Positions 1 through 7,816 of a DNA stretch of 64,000 nucleotides are shown here, one piece after another. Each line of letters starts with the position of its first letter. The first letter of the stretch is position 1. Made by a program: the position numbers and the translations under genes. Source of the DNA: Albimonas marina (GTDB lineage Bacteria > Pseudomonadota > Alphaproteobacteria > Rhodobacterales > Rhodobacteraceae); the NCBI RefSeq assembly GCF_029223255.1, contig NZ_JARHUC010000008.1, positions 124,001 to 188,000 on the forward strand, read 5' to 3'. The notes beneath the pieces are model-generated. The model was not told where the DNA came from. It saw only the letters and a program-made list of their open reading frames with translations, and did no database searches.

Positions 1-7
1 GGAGGGC

Positions 8-67
8 GCCCGGCGGCCGAGCGCCGCCGGGCGGATCGTCATCGGGGCCGCCCGCAAGCGGGGCGGC
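8..67 (-). terminator. Possible terminator hairpins downstream of the EF-hand gene
   Basis: Two GC-rich perfect hairpins lie just past the stop of the leftward EF-hand gene: stem arms at 8-16/24-32 and at 47-53/61-67, each with a 7-base loop. Neither is followed by a clear T run on the minus strand, so intrinsic termination is only a possibility. Confidence 0.3.
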
Positions 68-90
68 GCCGGCGTCTCTCAGGAGCAGCC

Positions 91-789
91 TCAGTCGTTC
101 CCGTCAAGGCGGCGGGCGCCGCCCTTGCGCGCGAAGGCCTGCGCCTCATCCCGGCTGATGGCGCCGTCGTCGTTCACGTCGGCCTGGGCGACCAGCCGGT
201 CGAGGCGCGCGATGGCGTCGGAGGAGGCGAACTCGGCCCGCGTCACCACGCCGTCGCCGTTCTCGTCGGCGGCGTCGAAGCGCTTCATCGCCCGCGTCCC
301 GCCCTTGCGGCGGGCGGCCTCGGCGAGCTCGGTCGCGGTCAGCGCGCCGTCGCGGTCTGCGTCGAGCTCGGCGAAGTCCGGCGCCTTGTCGCGGCGCAGG
401 CGGCCCATCTTCTCGACCGCCGCGTCGAACTCGGTGCGCTGCAGGCGGCCGTCGCCGTTGGCGTCGGCGCGCGCGATCACCTTGGCGGCGCGCTTCTCGG
501 CGCGGGCGTCGCGCTTCTCGTCGCGGGCCTCGATCAGGGCGGCCATCTCGGCGCGCGCGACCTTGCCGTCGTCGTTCGCGTCCATCCGCTCGAACCGCTC
601 CAGCGCCACGTTCTGGATCTCGGCGGTGGTCAGCTTGCCGTCGCCGTCGGCGTCCATGCGCTTGAACATGCGCTCGCCGCGGTCGCCGGGTTCGGCCAGG
701 ACGGCCGCCGGCGCCAGGGCGGCGCCGAGGCCGGCCGCCAGGGCCGCCGCGAGGGCGGCGCGGGCGCGGGCTCGGTTCGGTCTCGTCAT
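91..789 (-). CDS. Secreted/periplasmic six-EF-hand calcium-binding protein
   Basis: A 232-residue protein with an N-terminal signal peptide (Arg-rich start, Ala/Leu-rich core, probable cleavage near residue 32 after AVLA). Six EF-hand loops of the DxDxDG...E type can be read at residues 46-57, 70-81, 109-120, 143-154, 175-186 and 204-215, all with acidic residues at loop positions 1, 3, 5 and 12. It should therefore bind Ca2+ in the periplasm or outside the cell; a more specific role cannot be read. The ATG at 789 is preceded by a good ribosome site (GGAAGGA). It is transcribed away from the DUF983 gene. A Lys/Arg-rich linker at residues 85-105 separates the second and third hands. Calcium buffering, sensing or a structural role are all open. 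Confidence 0.85.
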   Translation of the reverse strand: MTRPNRARARAALAAALAAGLGAALAPAAVLAEPGDRGERMFKRMDADGDGKLTTAEIQNVALERFERMDANDDGKVARAEMAALIEARDEKRDARAEKRAAKVIARADANGDGRLQRTEFDAAVEKMGRLRRDKAPDFAELDADRDGALTATELAEAARRKGGTRAMKRFDAADENGDGVVTRAEFASSDAIARLDRLVAQADVNDDGAISRDEAQAFARKGGARRLDGND

Positions 790-1162
790 CGCTTCATCCT
801 TCCAAGGTCTTCGCCCGGCCGGGCCGCGCCGCGCGGCGCGCCGTCCGGGCCCTATCTCCCCCCGGGGTTCAGGCGTTCAACGCCGCCCCGGCGCGGTTCC
901 GTCGCCGGGCCGAGGATAATTTCGCGAAGCGGGCCGAAATCGGGCGTGCGGGCGGCGATCCGGAGGGGGCGGAGGAGCTCCTCGAACCCCCTCCGCGCCA
1001 CGCGGCGGAGGGGGGCCTCCGCGCCGCCGCGGCCATGCTGCAGCGCACCCATTTTCCCGCTCCGGCAATGCCCTTAAGGGGTTGGCGCAACGGGAGGCGA
1101 CACGCTGACGCAAGACGACTGGCGCACTGGCGCCGCGGCCTTGCGCGCGTACCCTGCCCCGC
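790..1162. other. Divergent intergenic region without a gene
   Basis: A 373-base gap between two diverging genes. No convincing coding region is seen. It must hold promoters for both sides, but no hexamer pair stands out clearly. It contains the strong nested inverted repeat listed at 961-995 and a second GC hairpin around 1003-1030. Confidence 0.5.
961..995. repeat. Nested inverted repeat in divergent intergenic region
   Basis: Perfect 9-base arms (CGGAGGGGG at 961-969 and its complement at 987-995) enclose a perfect 12-base palindrome (GAGGAGCTCCTC, 972-983). It lies between diverging genes, so it is unlikely to be a terminator for either; an operator or a cruciform-forming site is possible. 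Confidence 0.5.
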
Positions 1163-1624
1163 ATGAAACACGAACAGCATATCGCGCTCGACGCTTCCGG
1201 CGCCGCCATGGCGGACGGGGGGATTCTTCGCCGCGACGAGGTGGGCGGCGCATCGGAAGCGGAGCGCGACGTGCGTCGCGCCCTGCGCCGCGGCTGGCGG
1301 CGCACCTGTCCCGCCTGCGGGGGCGGTCCGCTGTTCGACGGCTATCTGAAGGTGCGCGACCATTGCCCCGCCTGTTCGGAGCGGCTGGACCTGCACCGCG
1401 CCGACGACCTGCCCACCTGGATGACCATCCTGGTGGTGGGCCACCTGATCGCGCCGGCGATGCTGACGGTGTGGGACGTGTGGAACCCGCCGATGTGGGT
1501 GCACTGGGTGCTGTGGCCGCCGGCGGCGCTGCTGCTGTCGCTGGTGCTGCTGCCGCGCTTCAAGGGCATGGTGGTGGGCCTGCAATGGGCAAAGCGCATG
1601 GCGGGCTTCGCGCCCCGGCGCTGA
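1163..1624 (+). CDS. DUF983 family zinc-ribbon membrane protein
   Basis: A 153-residue protein of the DUF983 type. It has a cytoplasmic N-terminal half with two CxxC knuckles (Cys49/52 and Cys68/71, in CPACGGGPLF and CPACSE contexts) that should bind one zinc, followed by two transmembrane helices at about residues 86-105 and 112-131 and a short basic tail. Function in this family is not established. The ATG at 1163 has no clear ribosome site; an alternative ATG is at 1208. The NUDIX hydrolase gene follows 119 bases downstream on the same strand and may be co-transcribed; these genes are often neighbours in Rhodobacterales. Confidence 0.8.
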   Translation: MKHEQHIALDASGAAMADGGILRRDEVGGASEAERDVRRALRRGWRRTCPACGGGPLFDGYLKVRDHCPACSERLDLHRADDLPTWMTILVVGHLIAPAMLTVWDVWNPPMWVHWVLWPPAALLLSLVLLPRFKGMVVGLQWAKRMAGFAPRR

Positions 1625-1743
1625 CCGACCGGGCGGCGCAGGCCGCCCCTGCGACGGCGCGGACGATCCTGCGCCCGTCATTCGACCGGCCGGCTGGACA
1701 GGACTTCTTCCGACGGGCAGATTGCCGGGAGAAGGAGCCACGA

Positions 1744-2517
1744 ATGTCCCCCATGCCTGAGACGCCGGAGGCGGCCGCCGCCTCCCCCGCTTCGCAGACC
1801 GGCCCGGCCGGCGCGAAATCCCCCGCCCCCGCCCCCCGCGACGCCGCCACCGCGGTGATCGCCCGACGCGACGGCGACCATCCCCGCATCCTGATGGGCC
1901 AGCGCGGCAAGGGGGCGAGCTTCATGCCCTCGAAGTTCGTGTTCCCGGGCGGCGCGCTCGACCCCGAGGATCACGACGCGCCCGAGGCCGCCCCCCTGCG
2001 CGCCGCCTGCGTGGCGCGGCTGGAGAAGATGTCGCCCCCGAACATGGCCGGCCCCCTGTCGCGCGCCGCGGTGCGCGAGACCTTCGAGGAGACGGGCCTG
2101 ATCCTGGGCCGCCCCGACCCGCGGGCCGCCGAGCTCGCCGACCGGATGACGGACCCCTCCTGGCGGGACTTCCTCGCCTCGGGGCACATGCCGGCCTGCG
2201 ACCGGCTGACCTTCATCTTCCGCGCCATCACGCCCCCCTACCGGCCGAAGCGATTCGACGCGCGCTTCTTCCTGGTGGATGCGGACCAGCTGGCCTCGGA
2301 CCCCGACGACCTCAGCCGCGCCTCGGGCGAGCTGAGCCACCTGACCTGGCTGACCATCCGCGAGGCCCGCGACCTGGACCTGCCGCTGATCACCGAGGTG
2401 GTGCTGGCGGAGGTGGAGGAGATCCTCGCCCAGACCCCACCGGGCCAGCTTCCCGCCGACCGTCCCGCGCCCTTCTTCCATCACGAGAAGGAACGCAGCT
2501 TCTACGACGCGCTCTGA
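1744..2517 (+). CDS. NUDIX hydrolase with insertion-type Nudix box
   Basis: A 257-residue NUDIX hydrolase that should cleave a nucleoside diphosphate linked to another moiety, using Mg2+. The Nudix box is split: the FPGGALD glycines (about 67-73) are followed by roughly 40 inserted residues before RETFEETGL (111-119), which carries Arg111, Glu112, Glu115, Glu116 and Gly118. This long insertion is typical of the NUDT19-like group, whose members act on CoA esters or related substrates; the substrate here cannot be assigned. The first 30 residues are Pro/Ala-rich and probably disordered. The start at 1744 is chosen over an upstream in-frame extension because a strong ribosome site (GAGAAGGAG) precedes it and because the extension reads through the DUF983 gene in another frame. 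Confidence 0.85.
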   Translation: MSPMPETPEAAAASPASQTGPAGAKSPAPAPRDAATAVIARRDGDHPRILMGQRGKGASFMPSKFVFPGGALDPEDHDAPEAAPLRAACVARLEKMSPPNMAGPLSRAAVRETFEETGLILGRPDPRAAELADRMTDPSWRDFLASGHMPACDRLTFIFRAITPPYRPKRFDARFFLVDADQLASDPDDLSRASGELSHLTWLTIREARDLDLPLITEVVLAEVEEILAQTPPGQLPADRPAPFFHHEKERSFYDAL

Positions 2518-2540
2518 CGCTCGTCCGCGCGCCGCGAGGG

Positions 2541-2568
2541 TTGACTCGCGGCGTGCGTCAGGTATCTA
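2541..2568 (+). promoter_or_regulatory. Candidate sigma-70 promoter for rpmG
   Basis: TTGACT (2541-2546) and TATCTA (2563-2568) are separated by 16 bases and lie about 75 bases upstream of the rpmG start. The match to the consensus is good for such GC-rich DNA. Confidence 0.6.
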
Positions 2569-2644
2569 GCGCGCTCCGAATTCAATCCACCGCTCCGGGC
2601 CTCCGGGGCGCAACCGAGCCGACACGGCGCCGGGAGAGTCCGAG

Positions 2645-2812
2645 ATGGCCAAGCCGACCACCGTTAAGATCCGCCTGAACTCGACCGCGGGCACCGGGCA
2701 CTTCTACGTGACGAAGAAGAACAGCCGCACGATGACCGACAAGATGGCGGTGCGGAAGTACGACCCCGTCGCGCGCAAGCACGTCGAGTACAAGGAAGGC
2801 AAGATCAAGTGA
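2645..2812 (+). CDS. rpmG: 50S ribosomal protein L33
   Basis: A 55-residue basic protein that starts [18 protein letters not shown] and ends with a Lys-rich tail (KEGKIK). Length and sequence pattern, including the central FYVTKKNSR and MAVRKYDP segments, match alphaproteobacterial L33 of the large ribosomal subunit, the form without zinc-binding cysteines. A candidate sigma-70 promoter lies upstream (2541-2568) and a perfect palindromic terminator follows 54 bases after the stop, so it appears to be a monocistronic unit. The small size makes it easy to miss in automatic ORF lists. Confidence 0.95.
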   Translation: MAKPTTVKIRLNSTAGTGHFYVTKKNSRTMTDKMAVRKYDPVARKHVEYKEGKIK

Positions 2813-2866
2813 TCCGCGGGCCCCGGACGGGGCCGCGGCGCTGATCGCGCTTTCAACGAAAGTTCC

Positions 2867-2900
2867 GAAAGGGGCGGGCCGAATTCGGCCCGCCCCTTTC
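2867..2900 (+). terminator. Palindromic terminator after rpmG
   Basis: A perfect 34-base palindrome: arm GAAAGGGGCGGGCC, centre GAATTC, then the complementary arm ending CCCCTTTC. The 3' side carries only a short T run (TTTC). Its position after rpmG fits rho-independent termination. Confidence 0.8.
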
Positions 2901-3270
2901 GCTTGCGCGGGGCCTTGGGCGCGACTCGCCCCCTCGGCGCGCCCGATCGAGGCGTGCGCGCCCGGCAGCCGAGGCTTCGCCGTCAGGCTCTGCCCCGCGA
3001 CGAACCGACGAGAGCCGGCGGCCGCCGGGTCTCCGCCGCGCACGGCCCGGGAGCGCGCCCGCGGGCTTCGAGCGCGCCGCTAGGGCCCGTCCCGCGCCCG
3101 TCCATCTGCCACCGCCCTGTCCTGGTCCGCCCTGCCCCAATCCTGAGCCGCGCCTCGGTTCTCCCGCCCTGTCGCGTCCCGCGTAGCGCGCCCCCCCCCC
3201 GCCTTTCCCTTGCGCGCGCGTCCGGCCTGCGCTTGGCTCGGCCTCCCTGTCCGTCCTGCCGGAGGCCGCC
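2901..3270. other. Intergenic stretch without a recognised gene
   Basis: About 370 bases between the rpmG terminator and the SDR gene. Long open frames here are a by-product of the GC content. A run of ten C lies near 3191-3200. The CCTGCCGGAGGCCGCC just before 3271 includes a GGAGG ribosome site for the SDR gene. Confidence 0.5.
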
Positions 3271-3957
3271 ATGATCCCCTACTCCCACGCCCTGATCGTA
3301 GGGGCCGGTCCGGGCCTGTCCGCCTCGCTGGCGCGCAAGCTCTCGGCGCAGGGCCTGCGGGTCACGCTCGCCGCGCGCAACCTCGAGAAGCTGGCGGAGC
3401 TCGCGGCGGAGACCGGCGCGCGGACCCATGCGCTCGACGCCTCGGACCGCGAGGCGGTGGCGGCGCTCTTCGCGGAGCTGGATGCGGAGGAGGCGCCGGA
3501 CGTGGTGGTCTACAATCCCTCCGCCCGGGTGCGCGGCCCGATCGAGGAGCTGGACGGCGCGGCGGTGGAGGCGGCGGTGGCGATCACCGCGCTGGGCGCC
3601 TTCCACGTCGCCCAGCAGGCGGCGCGGCGGATGGTCCCGGCGGGGCATGGCGCGATCCTGCTGACCGGCGCCTCGGCGGGGGTGAAGGGGTTTCCGAACT
3701 CCTCGGTCTTCGCGATGGGCAAGTTCGCGCTCAGGGGCCTCGCGCAGAGCCTGGCGCGGGAGCTGCACCCCAAGGGCGTGCATGTCGGGCACGTTGTGAT
3801 CGACGGGGGCATCCGCTCCGCCGTGCGCGAGCCGGCGAGCCCCGACGCGCTGCTCGAGCCCGACGCGGTGGCGCAGACCTACCTCGACCTGCTGGCGCAG
3901 CCGCGCTCCGCCTGGTCATGGGAGATCGAGATCCGGCCCTGGGTCGAAAAGTTCTGA
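3271..3957 (+). CDS. SDR-fold oxidoreductase-like protein with Tyr-to-Phe change
   Basis: A 228-residue short-chain dehydrogenase/reductase fold. The N-terminal nucleotide-binding loop is GAGPGLSASLA (about 11-21), followed by TLAARN, which suggests NADP(H) preference. The usual catalytic motif YxxxK is changed to FAMGK (Phe about 148, Lys about 152) with the Ser in TGASAG retained, and the usual NNAG is replaced by YNPS. A subfamily with this Phe exists, so it may not be a simple loss, but classical Tyr-acid catalysis cannot operate. A GGAGG ribosome site precedes the ATG at 3271. It is convergent with the Bax-inhibitor gene; the gap holds an inverted-repeat-bounded element. Substrate unknown. 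Confidence 0.8.
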   Translation: MIPYSHALIVGAGPGLSASLARKLSAQGLRVTLAARNLEKLAELAAETGARTHALDASDREAVAALFAELDAEEAPDVVVYNPSARVRGPIEELDGAAVEAAVAITALGAFHVAQQAARRMVPAGHGAILLTGASAGVKGFPNSSVFAMGKFALRGLAQSLARELHPKGVHVGHVVIDGGIRSAVREPASPDALLEPDAVAQTYLDLLAQPRSAWSWEIEIRPWVEKF

Positions 3958-3979
3958 GACGGGTCGCCGGCGGCGACGA

Positions 3980-4137
3980 GGAGGCGCCGCGTCGGGCGTC
4001 GCGCGCGACGCCGCCCGCCCGCCCGCGGCGCGCCCCGGCGTCGGCGCATGGGGCGGCCGTCGCCAGGCGGCGCCCGGTTTGCGATGCGCCGCGGGCGGGC
4101 GGGGTCCCACGGGCGGGACGGCCGACGCGGCGCCTCC
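3980..4137. repeat. Intergenic element bounded by 21-bp inverted repeats (copy A)
   Basis: The left end begins GGAGGCGCCGCGTCG (3980-3994). The right end (4117-4137) is its reverse complement with one mismatch over 21 bases. A related element at 9308-9479 shares a perfect 25-base stretch in the opposite orientation (4113-4137 against 9308-9332). Both lie between convergent genes. The structure suggests a small non-coding mobile repeat (MITE- or REP-like) or a duplicated bidirectional terminator. Confidence 0.6.
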
Positions 4138-4164
4138 GTCCCCTGCGCCTCGCACGCAAACGAA

Positions 4165-4190
4165 AAGGGCCGGGGATGACCCCGGCCCTT
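4165..4190 (-). terminator. Rho-independent terminator of the Bax-inhibitor-1 gene
   Basis: An 11-base perfect stem (AAGGGCCGGGG at 4165-4175 with CCCCGGCCCTT at 4180-4190) and a 4-base loop. On the minus strand it is followed by TTCGTTTG, giving a T-rich tail. It lies 23 bases past the stop of the leftward gene at 4214. Confidence 0.85.
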
Positions 4191-4213
4191 CGACGTTCGG
4201 ATGGCGCCCGCGG

Positions 4214-4978
4214 TTACTCGCGGTTGCCCATGAACTGCAGCAGGAACATGAACATGTTCAGGAAGTCGAGGTACAGGCGCAGCGCCCCGCCGATGGCGGA
4301 CTTGCCCATGTAGGCCTCGCCCTGCGGGCCCATGGCGCTCAGCTCCAGGTACTCGTTCTTGATCTGCTGGGTGTCATAGGCGGTCAGGCCCGCGAACACC
4401 AGCACGCCCACCACCGAGATCGCGAACTGCAGCGCCGAGGAGGCGATGAAGATGTTGATCAGCGAGGCGACCACCAGCCCGATAACGCCCATCAGCAGGA
4501 ACGTGCCCATGCCGGACAGGTCCTTCTTGGTCGTGTAGCCGTAGAGGCTGAGACCGCCGAAGGCGATGGCCGTGGCGAAGAAGGTCTGGGCGATCGAGAT
4601 GCCGGTGTAGACCGCGAAGATCGAGGCGATCGACAGGCCCATCAGGGCCGCGAAGGCCCAGAAGAACAGCTGCGCTCCAGCGTCGGACATCTTGCGCATC
4701 GCGGCGCCGAAGAGGAACACCATGCCGAGCGGGGCGAGCATGATCACCCAGCGGATCGGGCCCGAGTACATCGAGACCAGAACGCTCTCCGGAATGATGT
4801 TGGTCGGCTGACCCTGCATCACCGCCTTCAGGTCCATGCCGAAGACGTATGCGACCACGCCCGAGATGACCATGGCGACCGCCATCAGGCCATAGACGCG
4901 GTTCATATACCCGCGCAGACCTTCGTCGATCGCGGCCGAGCGTGCGCCGGCTCGGCGAACGGCGTCGTACTGCTGCAT
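4214..4978 (-). CDS. Bax inhibitor-1 / YccA family membrane protein
   Basis: A 254-residue integral inner-membrane protein with about seven hydrophobic helices and the family pattern: MNRVYGLM before the first helix, GLSLYGYTTKKDLSGMG in the middle, and a C-terminal helix with LYLDFLNMFMFLLQFMG. Members of this family (YbhL, YccA) are membrane proteins; some leak Ca2+ or modulate FtsH, but the role here is not known. The ATG at 4978 (MQQYD) is preferred because AGGGA lies nine bases upstream and homologues start at this point; an in-frame ATG at 5008 would add ten residues. A palindromic leader and a heat-shock-like promoter lie upstream, and a strong terminator lies downstream, so it is a single-gene unit. 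Confidence 0.9.
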   Translation of the reverse strand: MQQYDAVRRAGARSAAIDEGLRGYMNRVYGLMAVAMVISGVVAYVFGMDLKAVMQGQPTNIIPESVLVSMYSGPIRWVIMLAPLGMVFLFGAAMRKMSDAGAQLFFWAFAALMGLSIASIFAVYTGISIAQTFFATAIAFGGLSLYGYTTKKDLSGMGTFLLMGVIGLVVASLINIFIASSALQFAISVVGVLVFAGLTAYDTQQIKNEYLELSAMGPQGEAYMGKSAIGGALRLYLDFLNMFMFLLQFMGNRE

Positions 4979-5016
4979 GTGCGTTTCCCTGTTCAACTCT
5001 GCGTTCATGCGGAAAG

Positions 5017-5038
5017 GCGGCCTCCATGGAGGTCGCCC
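5017..5038 (-). promoter_or_regulatory. Palindromic hairpin in the leader of the Bax-inhibitor-1 gene
   Basis: A 22-base near-perfect inverted repeat (GGCGGCCTCC / GGAGGTCGCC arms, one mismatch) in the presumed 5' leader. It contains a GGAGG on the message strand that could be masked in the hairpin. Its role is not known. Confidence 0.4.
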
Positions 5039-5050
5039 GGTTCCGTGAGG

Positions 5051-5104
5051 ATATCGTGATTCACGCCTGCGCGTTCAAGCTTTTCTCGACGTGAAACGAT
5101 CACG
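5051..5104 (-). promoter_or_regulatory. Candidate promoter (heat-shock-like) with two CGTGA dyads
   Basis: On the minus strand CTTGAA (5079-5074) and CGATAT (5056-5051) are 17 bases apart, which resembles alphaproteobacterial RpoH promoters and also overlaps a weak sigma-70 pair. Two CGTGA-n-TCACG inverted repeats, at 5055-5065 (1-base spacer) and 5090-5104 (5-base spacer), flank the -35 element and look like operator half-sites. Confidence 0.4.
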
Positions 5105-5236
5105 TCCGCGCGGGGTCGCGCTCCCGCGCCGGCGACCGGTCGCGGGGGGCGGCGCGGGGGCCTCGGCCGGGGGGCCGTTCAACGCGGCTTTCGCCCGGTC
5201 GGAGAGGGGTTTTCCGCCCGCCAACCGCCCGGACTC

Positions 5237-7816
5237 TCACTCCCGCGCGCGCAGCACCTGGGCGGGACGCGCGGCGAGCGGACGCACGGCGAAGGCGAGG
5301 CCCGCGAGCAGGCTCGCCGCCGCGCCGCCGGCCACGATCACCAGGGCCGAAACCGGCTCGAACCGGTAGGGCGCGTCCATCACGAAGACCATCACCGCCC
5401 AGCCCGCGGCGACGCCGGCGGCGAGCGCCACGATCCCCGCCGCCGCCCCCAGCAGGGCCGAGCGCAGGGCGAAGCTGCGCAGGATCAGCCCGCGCGCGGC
5501 GCCCACGGTCTTGAGCACGGCGGCCTCGTACACGCGCCGCCGCTCGCCCGCGGCCGCCGCCCCGATCAGAACCACGATGCCGGTGACCAGCGTGACCGAG
5601 GCGCCCCAGCGGGTGGCCGAGGCGAGCTCGCGCAGCGCCTCCGACACCCGGTCGATGGCGTCGCGCACCCGGATCGCGGTGATGTTGGGATAGGCGCCCG
5701 CCAGCTCGCGCAGCAGGCCGCCCTCGGCGGCGGGCTCGGCGTAGACGGTGGCGATGTGGGTGTGCGGGGCGCCGGCCAGCACGCCGGGGCTCATCACCAT
5801 CAGGAAGTTGATGCCCATGTCGCGGAAGTTCACCACCCGGAAGTTGGCGATCCGCGCGGTGATCTCGCGCCCCAGCACCGAGACGGTGACGGTGTCGCCC
5901 AGCTTCAGGCCGAGGCCCTTGCCATGCTCCTCCGAGAAGGAGACCAGGGTCTCGCCGTCGTAGTCCTCGGGCCACCACTCGCCCTCGGTGATCTCGGTCC
6001 CCGGCGGGGGCGCGGCGGCGTAGGTCACGCCGCGGTCGCCGCGCAGCACCCACTGGTATTCCTCGGGCACCGTCGCGTCGCGGGCGGGGACGTCGTCGAG
6101 GCGGGTGATCACGCCGCGCAGCATCGGCGCGGTCTCGATCTGCTCGACGCCGGGATAGGCCTCGGCCCGCTCGAGGAAGCCCGGCAGCTGGTCGTTCTGC
6201 ACGTCGACGAAGAAATAGGCCGGCGCTTTTGCGGGCAGGTCCGCGTCGATCACGTGGCGCAGGTTCCAGTCGATCTGCCCCACCGCCGCCAGCACCGCGA
6301 GCCCGAGCCCCAGCGAGAGCACGACGCCCGAGGTCTCGCCGGTCGATCCGCCCACCGCGCCCAGCGCGAGCCGGGCCGCGGGCCGTCCGCGCAGCGCCCT
6401 GCCCCGCGACAGCCGCTGCGCCAGCGCCCGCACGCCGAGGGCCGCGAGCCACAGGACCAGCAGCGCCCCCGCGACGCCGCCGGCGAAGCCGAGCGCGATC
6501 TGCCAGATGCCCGAGAAGGCCACCGCCGCCGCCACCAGCAGCGCCGTCAGCGCCGCGATCACCCCGAGGTAGACGGGCCGGGGGAAAGAGCGCGCGCCCT
6601 CCCCCGCCTCGCGATAGAGGGCGGCCGCGCGCACGTCGCGGGCCCGCGCCAGCGGCCACAGCGCGAAGATCAGCGCGGCGAGCAGGCCGTAGGTCCCCGC
6701 CTCCCACAGGGGCCGCGCGTAGACGTCGAAGAGGGCGGGGACCGGCAGGCGGTCCTCCAGCAGCGGCCCCGCCAGCGCCGGGATCGCGGCCCCGACGGCG
6801 AGGCCGATGCCCACGCCCAGCGCCGCCAGCGCGCCCACCTGGGCGAGGTAGATCGCGAAGATCGTGCGCCCCTCGGCCCCCAGGGTCTTGAGGGTCGCGA
6901 TGGTGTCGGTCTTGCGCTCCATGTAGCTGCGAACGGCGGCCGAGACGCCCACGCCCCCCATCGCCAGCGCCGCCAGCCCCACCAGCACCAGGAAGGCGCC
7001 GATGCGCTCGACGAAGTTCTGCACGCCGGGCGCGCCGTTGCGACGGTCGCGCCAGCGCAGGCCGGCCTCGGGGAAGGCCGCGGTCATCGCCGAGGACATC
7101 GCCTCGAGGTCCACGTCGGGGGCGAGGCGCAGGCGATAGTCGGTGTCGTAGAGCGTGCCGGGCGCGATCAGGCCCGAGGGCTCCAGCGCCGCGAGATGCA
7201 TCAGCGTGCGCGGGCCGAAGGCCATGCCGGCGGCGGCCTCGTCGGGCTCGCGCTCCAGCACCGCGCGCAGTTCGTATTCGGCGGCGCCGAGGCGGACGCG
7301 GTCGCCGGGGGCGAGGCCCAGCCGGTCCACCAGCGCCTGCGCCATCACCACGCCCCAGGTTCCGTCGCGCGCCTCCAGCGCCTCGTCGAGGGTCAGGCCG
7401 CCGGACAGGCGCGCCTCGCCGTAGAGGGGGTAGAGGTCGTCGACGCCCTTCACCTGGGTCAGCGCCCGGTCGAGCTGGCCGTCCGGGCCGGGGGCGGCGA
7501 CCATCGAGCGGAACTCGACCGTCTCGGAGACGGCCTCGGCGCGCTCCTGCATCCAGGCGCGTTCCTCGGGCGTGGCGAAGCGGTAGGTGAACTCGATCTC
7601 CGCGTCGCCGCCGAGGATCGCCTGGCCCTCGCGCGAAAGGCCCTCGGAGATCGCGGAGCGGACCGAGCCGACGGCGGCGATGGCCGCGACGCCGAGCGCG
7701 AGGCAGGCGAGGAACACGCCGAAGCCCTTCAGCCCGCCGCGCAGCTCCCGCCGGGCGATGGCGAAGGCGGGGCGCAGGGAGGATCGGCGGGGGGAGGCGG
7801 CGGCGCGCCCGCTCAT
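5237..7816 (-). CDS. ABC transporter permease, YbbP-like (FtsX family)
   Basis: An 859-residue permease. One transmembrane helix near residues 30-50 is followed by a periplasmic MacB-like domain (about 55-250), a first FtsX domain with three helices (about 260-390), a central pair of hydrophobic segments (about 415-470), a second periplasmic domain, and a second FtsX domain at the C-terminus (about 730-850). This layout matches YbbP. The ATG overlaps the stop of the upstream ATPase gene by four bases (ATGA), so the two are translationally coupled. With the adjacent esterase it forms the conserved tesA-ybbA-ybbP group; the exported substrate is not established, and a lipid- or lipoprotein-related role is often proposed. 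Confidence 0.9.
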   Translation of the reverse strand: MSGRAAASPRRSSLRPAFAIARRELRGGLKGFGVFLACLALGVAAIAAVGSVRSAISEGLSREGQAILGGDAEIEFTYRFATPEERAWMQERAEAVSETVEFRSMVAAPGPDGQLDRALTQVKGVDDLYPLYGEARLSGGLTLDEALEARDGTWGVVMAQALVDRLGLAPGDRVRLGAAEYELRAVLEREPDEAAAGMAFGPRTLMHLAALEPSGLIAPGTLYDTDYRLRLAPDVDLEAMSSAMTAAFPEAGLRWRDRRNGAPGVQNFVERIGAFLVLVGLAALAMGGVGVSAAVRSYMERKTDTIATLKTLGAEGRTIFAIYLAQVGALAALGVGIGLAVGAAIPALAGPLLEDRLPVPALFDVYARPLWEAGTYGLLAALIFALWPLARARDVRAAALYREAGEGARSFPRPVYLGVIAALTALLVAAAVAFSGIWQIALGFAGGVAGALLVLWLAALGVRALAQRLSRGRALRGRPAARLALGAVGGSTGETSGVVLSLGLGLAVLAAVGQIDWNLRHVIDADLPAKAPAYFFVDVQNDQLPGFLERAEAYPGVEQIETAPMLRGVITRLDDVPARDATVPEEYQWVLRGDRGVTYAAAPPPGTEITEGEWWPEDYDGETLVSFSEEHGKGLGLKLGDTVTVSVLGREITARIANFRVVNFRDMGINFLMVMSPGVLAGAPHTHIATVYAEPAAEGGLLRELAGAYPNITAIRVRDAIDRVSEALRELASATRWGASVTLVTGIVVLIGAAAAGERRRVYEAAVLKTVGAARGLILRSFALRSALLGAAAGIVALAAGVAAGWAVMVFVMDAPYRFEPVSALVIVAGGAAASLLAGLAFAVRPLAARPAQVLRARE

